Assembly (NCBI GenBank): GCA_035642535.1
Contig: DASQSE010000003.1
Span: 1-64,000 of the forward strand
DNA length: 64,000 nt
Direction: 5' to 3'
Source of the DNA: Jatrophihabitans sp035642535
Lineage (GTDB): Bacteria; Actinomycetota; Actinomycetes; Mycobacteriales; Jatrophihabitantaceae
The notes beneath the pieces are model-generated. The model had not been told where the DNA came from. It made no database searches and was given only the letters and a program-made list of their open reading frames with translations. The translations under genes and the position numbers were made by a program. Of the stretch, positions 58,918 through 64,000 are shown piece by piece (within the stretch, counting starts at the first letter, position 1; each line of letters opens with the position of its first letter).

Positions 58918-59562
58918 TCAGGCTTTCTTGGCCGGCTTGCGGCGTCGCGGGGCCGGCAGCCCGAGCTCGCGCTCGGCGAAGTGCATCGCGATGTTGTACG
59001 CCCGCTCGGAATCAAGTTCCGGATCGCGCAGCGCGACCTGGATCGACAGCCCGTCCAGCAACGCGGCGAAGGTGACTGCGAACGCGCGGGCGTCGAGCTT
59101 GCGGATGTCGCCGGCAGCCTGACCGGCCTTCACGACGTCGACGATCATCGCTCGCCAACGGCCGTCCATGTCGACCCGATCCTGCTTCACCTCGGGATGC
59201 CGGAACGCCTGCGCCCACAGGTCGAACCAGAGGCCCCACGAACCGGGGACGTCGGTGTCGTCGGGTATGCACGTCCACTGGACCAACAGCGACAGCCGCT
59301 CGCGCGCCGACGTGACCTCGGCGAGCATCTTCTCCGCGGCGTCGTAGAAGTTCTGCTCGGAGTAGCGCAGCGCGTCGACGAGCAGCCGCTCGCGGGTGCC
59401 GAAGTAATAGATGACGAGGGCGGAGCTGGCCTTGGCGCGCTTGGCGACGTCGGCGATGCGCGTCTCGCCGAAGCCGCGCTCACAGATCAACTCGGCGGCC
59501 GCGCGCAGCATCTGAATACGCCGCGCCTCGTTGTTCGGCGTCGCAGGAGCCATGTCGGCCAT
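58918..59562 (-). CDS. TetR-family regulator (BetI-like)
   Basis: A 214-residue TetR regulator. The helix-turn-helix domain is IQMLRAAAELICERGFGETRIADVAKRAKASSALVIYYFGTRERLL (read in parts, residues about 16-60). The ligand domain has PGSWGLWFDLWAQAFRHPEV, which resembles BetI-type regulators. A lysine/arginine-rich tail ends it. The ATG at 59562 has GGGAGG 6 bases upstream. It is divergent from an FAD oxidoreductase, with motif A between them, and probably represses this region until a substrate is present. Confidence 0.9.
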   Translation of the reverse strand: MADMAPATPNNEARRIQMLRAAAELICERGFGETRIADVAKRAKASSALVIYYFGTRERLLVDALRYSEQNFYDAAEKMLAEVTSARERLSLLVQWTCIPDDTDVPGSWGLWFDLWAQAFRHPEVKQDRVDMDGRWRAMIVDVVKAGQAAGDIRKLDARAFAVTFAALLDGLSIQVALRDPELDSERAYNIAMHFAERELGLPAPRRRKPAKKA

Positions 59563-59613
59563 TGCCGTCCTCCCGATGCCTGCCCTCTTGCTGCGCACCC
59601 TAGCATCTCGTTA

Positions 59614-59631
59614 GATTGAACAGTCAGTCAA
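59614..59631. promoter_or_regulatory. TetR-site-like motif, copy A
   Basis: GATTGAACAGTCAGTCAA lies between tetR and the divergent FAD oxidoreductase gene. The outer TTGA/TCAA halves are palindromic. Related copies occur at 56200 and 46967. Confidence 0.6.
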
Positions 59632-59650
59632 ACTGGTGAGGTGCCGGGCA

Positions 59651-61294
59651 ATGACGACTGAATACGACGCGATCGTGGTCGGCGGTGGGCACAACGGTCT
59701 GGTCGCTGCGGCGTACCTCGCCCGTGCAGGCGCCCGCACGCTGGTGCTCGAAGCACGCGGCGCAGTGGGCGGCGCTGCGACGACCGAGGCACCGTGGGCG
59801 GATGCGCCGCAGCTGCGGGTCACGCGGCTCTCCTACGTCATGAGCCTGATGCCGCAGACGATCATCGATGACCTTTCGCTCAAGCAGCACGGTTATCGCG
59901 TGCACCCGATGGGGCCGTACTACCAGGCGTTCCCCGAGGGCGGCTCGTTGACGATCTACGAGGACGACCCGGCGCGCACCTACGACGAGATCGCGCGCTG
60001 GTCGAAGAAGGACGCCGACGCGTGGCCGAAGTGGAACGGCTGGCTCGCCGGCCTCGCAGAGGTCCTCGGGCCGCTGCTCACCCGCGTGCCGCCGGCGCTC
60101 GGCTCGCATCGGCCGGCCGACCTGCTCGACGCGATGCGCCTGGCCTGGACGCAACGTGGTCTGACGGTCCGCAACGTCGGCGACGTCACCCGGCTGATGA
60201 CGATGAGCATCGCCGACCTGCTCGACGATTGGTTCGAGTCGCCGCAGGTCAAGGGCGCGATGGCGGTCAACGGCGTCATCGGCACGTGGGCCGGCCCGTA
60301 CGAGCCGGGGACCGCGTACGTCATGGCGCACCACTCGATCGGCGATGTCGGCGACGGGCAGCTCGGCAGCTGGGGTTATCCCGAGGGTGGCATGGGCGCG
60401 GTCTCGGCAGCTATCGCAGCGGCCGCGCGCGGCTTCGGGGCGGAGATCCGGACCAACGCGCGCGTCGAGCGGTTGATCGTCCGTGCCGGTGCCGTCGAAG
60501 GCGCCGTCCTCGCCTCAGGGGAGGAGCTGCGCGCCCCGCTCGTCGTGTCGTCCCTCCACCCCAAGATCGCGTTTCTCGATCACGTTCCGCGCAGCGAGCT
60601 GCCCGAGGCGTTCGTCGCCGACATCGAGCACTGGCGGACGCGCAGCGGCGTCGTCAAGATCAACCTCGCGTTGGCGGAGTTGCCCAACTTCACCGCGAGC
60701 CCGAGCGACGGGCGGGCCGAGCACCACACCGGTTCGGTCGAAATGGCGCCGACGGTCGAGTTCATCGAGCGCGCCTTCCAGGACGCCCGCGAGGGGCGCC
60801 CGGCCACCGCGCCGTTCAGCGACGGCGTGATTCCGACGAGCCTCGACACCACGCTGTGCCCGGACGGCACGCACATCTTCTCGCTGTTCACGCAGTGGGT
60901 GCCGGCCGACTGGAGCGCCGCGCCACACACCGCGGAACTCGAGGCGTACGCCGATCGGCTGATCGACCTGTACGACCAGGTGGCGCCGAACTTCAAGGCG
61001 TCGATCACGCATCGCGACATCGTCGGGCCGCACCAGATGCAGGAGGAGTACGGCCTGATCGGCGGCAACATCTTCCATGGCGAGCTGTCGCTCGAACAGC
61101 TCTTCCACATGCGCCCAGCGCCCGGCTACGCCGATTACCGGACGCCGATCGCCGGGCTTTACAACGCCAGTTCGGCCACACACGCCGGCGGGGGAGTGTG
61201 TGGCATCCCCGGGTGGCAGGCGGCGCGGGCAGCACTGCGCGATCGCAAGCGCAGCCCGCGCCGCCTGCGCGCCGCCCTTGCGCGCCGTACATGA
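59651..61294 (+). CDS. FAD-dependent oxidoreductase (PYROXD2-like), paralogue of the 44.2-kb protein
   Basis: A 547-residue flavoprotein. YDAIVVGGGHNGLVAAAYLARAG binds FAD, then LVLEARGAVGGAATTEAPW. The middle has GVIGTWAGPYEPGTAYVMAHH and WGYPEGGMGAVSAAIAAAARG, and the end GLYNASSATHAGGGVCGIPG. Layout and length match the protein at 44236-45825. The ATG at 59651 is preferred for its conserved distance to the FAD motif; GTG 59636 is an alternative. Its stop overlaps the next gene (ATGA). Confidence 0.87.
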   Translation: MTTEYDAIVVGGGHNGLVAAAYLARAGARTLVLEARGAVGGAATTEAPWADAPQLRVTRLSYVMSLMPQTIIDDLSLKQHGYRVHPMGPYYQAFPEGGSLTIYEDDPARTYDEIARWSKKDADAWPKWNGWLAGLAEVLGPLLTRVPPALGSHRPADLLDAMRLAWTQRGLTVRNVGDVTRLMTMSIADLLDDWFESPQVKGAMAVNGVIGTWAGPYEPGTAYVMAHHSIGDVGDGQLGSWGYPEGGMGAVSAAIAAAARGFGAEIRTNARVERLIVRAGAVEGAVLASGEELRAPLVVSSLHPKIAFLDHVPRSELPEAFVADIEHWRTRSGVVKINLALAELPNFTASPSDGRAEHHTGSVEMAPTVEFIERAFQDAREGRPATAPFSDGVIPTSLDTTLCPDGTHIFSLFTQWVPADWSAAPHTAELEAYADRLIDLYDQVAPNFKASITHRDIVGPHQMQEEYGLIGGNIFHGELSLEQLFHMRPAPGYADYRTPIAGLYNASSATHAGGGVCGIPGWQAARAALRDRKRSPRRLRAALARRT

Positions 61295-63357
61295 ACCTGC
61301 CGCTGGCGGCGATGTTGCGGGCGCGGTCGATCGCGCTCGTCGGCGCCAGCAACCGACCGGGCAGCTTCGGCGCGCGCATGATCGAGGAGGTCGGGCGCAG
61401 CTCGGGGCAACGACGCGTCCACCTCGTCAATCCGCGCTACGACTCGATCGACGGACGGCCGTGTCTGCCCTCGTTGAAGCACATCGACGAGCCGGTCGAT
61501 CTGATCCTGCTCGGCGTCGGTGACGGCGCACTCGAAGAGCAGCTGACCGCTGCCGCCCGGCTCGGCGCCCGGGGCGCGGTGGTCTTCGGCAGCGCGCACG
61601 GCACCGAGCTGCGTCAGGCGCTGCGCGACATCGCGATCGACGCCGGCATCGCGCTGTGCGGCCCGGGCTGCATGGGCTTCATCAACGTCGCGGACGGGCT
61701 GCGCGCGACCGGGTACGTCGAGCGGGAACAGCTCTCGGCCGGCTCGATCGCCCTCGTCACCCATTCCGGCTCGGTGTTCTCGGCGCTGCTGCGTACCCGG
61801 CGCGCGCTGGACTTCACGCTCGCGATCTCGTCCGGGCAGGAGCTGGTCACGACCACGCCCGACTACGTCGAGTACGTCCTGGACGAGACCGACGCGCGGG
61901 TGATCGCCCTGGTGCTGGAGACGGTCCGCGACGGACCGCGCCTGGTCGAGCAGCTGCGGCGCGCGGCTGAGCGCGACGTGCCCGTCGTGGTGCTGCCCGT
62001 CGGAGGATCGCCGGTCGGCGCGGCACTGGTCACCGCTCACTCCGGCGCCCTCGCCGGCACGCGCGGGATGTGGGAGGCGCTCGCGGAGGGAACCGGCGCG
62101 TTGCTCGTCAGCGACCTCGCCGAGCTGACCGACACGCTCGAGCTGCTCGCCGTCGGCCGGCGCGCGCGGCCCGGTGGCATCGGCATCGCGACCGTTCACG
62201 ATTCGGGCGCCGAGCGATGTCTCGTCGCAGATCTCGCCGACGAACTCGACGTGCCGTTCGCCCCGCTCGCAGCGCAGACGCTCGAGCGGCTCGGCACTCT
62301 CCTGGATCCCGGTCTCGTCGCCGGCAACCCGCTCGACCTGTGGGGGACGGGTGCCGGCACGCGCGAACAGTTCGGCGCGGCGCTGCGCGCGATGGCCGCT
62401 GATCCCGCGGTCTCGGCCGTCGCGCTCGCGGTCGACCTGGTCGAGGAGTACGACGGCGACACGTCCTATCCGGATGCGGTGCTCGATGCGCACACCGCCA
62501 CCGACGCCCCCGTCGTCGTCTTGAGCAACCTCGCGTCTGCGGTCGACGAACCGCTCGCTGCGCGGCTGCGTGCGGCCGGGGTGCCGGTGCTGGAAGGCAC
62601 GCGCAGCGGCCTTGTCGCACTGCGCAATCTGCAGTCGCTGGCCGACCGGGGGCCGGTTGCGAATTCCGGGCAGGTCGACGTCGAGCGGCAGCGCCGCTGG
62701 CGGGCGCGACTGACCGGCCCGCCACTCGCGGGCGCGGAGGCATTCGCGCTGCTCGCCGATTACGGGTTGCCGGTCGTGGCGGTGGCAGCGGCTGCTGACG
62801 AGGATGCGGCCGTCGCCGCTGCCCGGCGCCTCGGATACCCCGTCGTGATCAAGACGGACGAGTCAGGGATCGCGCACAAGTCGGATGCCGGCGGGGTGTT
62901 GCTCGGGCTGCCGGACGAGGACGCGGTGCGCACCGCGTATCGCGATCTCGCCGAACGACTCGGCGCTCGGGTCCTGGTCTGCGCCGAAGCGCCGCGCGGC
63001 GTCGAGCTCGCGCTCGGCATCACTCGTGATCCGCAGCTCGGCCCGCTCGTGGTGGTGGCGGCGGGCGGCGTGCTCGCCGAGTTGCTGACCGATCGCGCAC
63101 TCGCGCTGCCGCCGCTCACTCGCGAGCGTGCCGCCGCACTCGTCGACGGGCTGCGCATCAGGCCATTGCTCGACGGCTGGCGCGGCGGTGCGGCGGCCGA
63201 TCGGCGCTCGGTCGTCGACGCCGTTCTATCGGTCGGCGCACTCGCCGTCGAACTCGGCGATCAGCTCGCGGCGCTGGACGTCAACCCGCTGATCGCCGGC
63301 CCGTCCGGCGCGCTGGTCGTCGACGCCCTCGTGGTGGTGCGTCAGAAGATCGCGTAG
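61291..63357 (+). CDS. acetate/acyl-CoA ligase (ADP-forming), fused alpha-beta form
   Basis: A 688-residue fusion. The N-terminal CoA-binding domain has SIALVGASNRPGSFGARMIEEV and GRPCLPSLKHIDEPVDLIL. The succinyl-CoA-synthetase-like domains follow, with LCGPGCMGFINV, IALVTHSGSVFSALL and VTAHSGALAGTRGMWEAL. The C-terminal ATP-grasp part has YPVVIKTDESGIAHKSDAGGVLLG and DVNPLIAG. It converts an acyl-CoA plus ADP and phosphate to the acid and ATP, or the reverse. It ends a tight operon and could handle the acid formed from the degraded amine. Confidence 0.9.
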   Translation: MNLPLAAMLRARSIALVGASNRPGSFGARMIEEVGRSSGQRRVHLVNPRYDSIDGRPCLPSLKHIDEPVDLILLGVGDGALEEQLTAAARLGARGAVVFGSAHGTELRQALRDIAIDAGIALCGPGCMGFINVADGLRATGYVEREQLSAGSIALVTHSGSVFSALLRTRRALDFTLAISSGQELVTTTPDYVEYVLDETDARVIALVLETVRDGPRLVEQLRRAAERDVPVVVLPVGGSPVGAALVTAHSGALAGTRGMWEALAEGTGALLVSDLAELTDTLELLAVGRRARPGGIGIATVHDSGAERCLVADLADELDVPFAPLAAQTLERLGTLLDPGLVAGNPLDLWGTGAGTREQFGAALRAMAADPAVSAVALAVDLVEEYDGDTSYPDAVLDAHTATDAPVVVLSNLASAVDEPLAARLRAAGVPVLEGTRSGLVALRNLQSLADRGPVANSGQVDVERQRRWRARLTGPPLAGAEAFALLADYGLPVVAVAAAADEDAAVAAARRLGYPVVIKTDESGIAHKSDAGGVLLGLPDEDAVRTAYRDLAERLGARVLVCAEAPRGVELALGITRDPQLGPLVVVAAGGVLAELLTDRALALPPLTRERAAALVDGLRIRPLLDGWRGGAAADRRSVVDAVLSVGALAVELGDQLAALDVNPLIAGPSGALVVDALVVVRQKIA

Positions 63358-63692
63358 ACCTTGCGCACGGTCTCGTGGATCTCCCAGGTGCCCGTCCAAC
63401 CGCGTGGGAAGACAGCCAGGTCGCCGGCGATCAGCTCGGTCGGCTCGCCGTCGTCCGGCGTAACGGTCATCCGGCCGGCCACGACCTGGATCATCTCGTT
63501 GGTCTCGAGCAACCAGCGGGACGAGCCGGGCGTGCACTGCCAGACGCCCGCGGACTGGTCGCCGGACATCCAGACCTCGAGCCCGGACGTCCACATCGGC
63601 ACACCGGTGGCCTCGGCGAGCGGACCCCAGTCCTCGAGCTCGGCCACGGCGGCGAAGGTGGCGTGCGGTGTGACGGTCAGGTTTGCGGTCAT
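63342..63692 (-). CDS. cupin domain protein (DUF861/Cupin_3)
   Basis: A 116-residue single-cupin protein. SGDQSAGVWQCTPGSSRW and NEMIQVVAGRMTVTPDDGEP form the first cupin motif; LIAGDLAVFPRGWTGTWEIHETVRKVYAI forms the second (read in parts). DUF861 cupins are often next to amine or ureide oxidase genes. The ATG at 63692 overlaps the stop of the upstream oxidase gene (ATGA). Its 3' end overlaps the convergent ligase gene by 16 bases. Confidence 0.87.
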   Translation of the reverse strand: MTANLTVTPHATFAAVAELEDWGPLAEATGVPMWTSGLEVWMSGDQSAGVWQCTPGSSRWLLETNEMIQVVAGRMTVTPDDGEPTELIAGDLAVFPRGWTGTWEIHETVRKVYAIF

Positions 63693-64000
63693 GGGCACGT
63701 CCTTTGCGGGAAGGGGAGGGCGATGGGGTCGGCCGCGAGCCGGCTGCGGCCGTCGGTGTCGAATCGGTCGAGACCGAGTTGGCTGACGTCCAGCAGCTCG
63801 GTGCTGCCGGTCAGGACGAGGTCGGCAGCGGCGCGGGCCACGCCAGGGCCCCACATCATGCCGTGCCCGGCGGCGCTTGCGATCACCGTTCCGTGGACGG
63901 GTGTGCCGTCGCGCAGCAGCGGGCCGATGATCGGCAGATGGTCGGGGGTGTAGTCGATGGTCGCCGCCCAGCTGCGCCGCACGGCCAGGCCGCGGGCGGC
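63689..64000 (-). CDS. DAO-type FAD oxidoreductase, C-terminal part (runs off window)
   Basis: The frame is open through the window edge, so only the last 103 residues are seen. RRSWAATIDYTPDHLPIIGP and VIASAAGHGMMWGPGVARAAADLVL are the C-terminal signature of glycine-oxidase/sarcosine-oxidase-like (DAO) flavoproteins, as in gamma-glutamylputrescine oxidase and dimethylglycine-type enzymes. It likely oxidises an amine. It is coupled to the downstream cupin by a 4-base overlap and extends the amine-catabolic theme of the region. Confidence 0.85.
   Translation of the reverse strand, partial: AARGLAVRRSWAATIDYTPDHLPIIGPLLRDGTPVHGTVIASAAGHGMMWGPGVARAAADLVLTGSTELLDVSQLGLDRFDTDGRSRLAADPIALPFPQRTCP

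Overview
The window is very GC-rich DNA, densely coded on both strands. It carries actinobacterial marker genes: a WhiB1-type iron-sulfur protein, a SigR/RsrA-type sigma/anti-sigma pair, an RsbW/SigF-type pair, a DUF6104 protein, nickel superoxide dismutase and many probable leaderless genes. The source is therefore an actinomycete (Actinomycetota). I cannot fix the genus from sequence alone. No gap between genes exceeds 300 bases; the longest (about 260 bases, 33373-33631) is the upstream region of whiB1.

1-0.7 kb: fragments of an integrated element (a DUF4913-like protein and the C-terminal remnant of a large serine recombinase) run into the 3' end of an initiator tRNA gene. 0.7-15 kb: chromosomal housekeeping with a molybdenum theme: a MerR-HTH/TOBE regulator, modABC, a MoaD-like protein, a MOSC protein and an orphan XdhC. 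Mixed with these are SDRs, acylphosphatase, SoxR, a QueA-like enzyme, HisN-like phosphatase, an aminotransferase and TrmO. 15-23 kb: rsgA and aroA, an SRAP (HMCES/YedK-like) protein, a tight hydrolase/acyl-CoA ligase/SDR operon, a cation/proton antiporter and YbaK.

23-38 kb: stress and signalling. SigR/RsrA with a matching autoregulatory promoter, a D,D-carboxypeptidase, a two-component system, MarR/azoreductase, a monocarboxylate-type symporter, a PdtaS-type kinase, whiB1 with a CRP-like site, a lipid kinase, and a sodN-phosphatase-rsbW-sigF operon divergent from the SodN maturation protease. 38-44 kb: small conserved proteins, malic enzyme, a MocR/YczE pair and a Gfo/Idh/MocA oxidoreductase.

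44-64 kb: catabolic region. It holds a Rieske oxygenase with an FAD oxidoreductase, a polyamine-type ABC importer (potD and potA both frameshifted), a class III aminotransferase, a BetI-like TetR regulator, a second FAD oxidoreductase, an ADP-forming acyl-CoA synthetase, a cupin and a DAO-type oxidase. Three near-identical 18-bp sites upstream of the three divergent or leading promoters suggest one TetR regulon for breakdown of an amine or N-methylated compound. A GH3 glycosidase/ROK pair and a DUF4037 gene sit inside this region and look unrelated.

Other non-coding structure includes a 46-nt palindromic repeat (five copies, three loci), two promoters in which divergent -10 boxes share their TA, and several strong inverted repeats.
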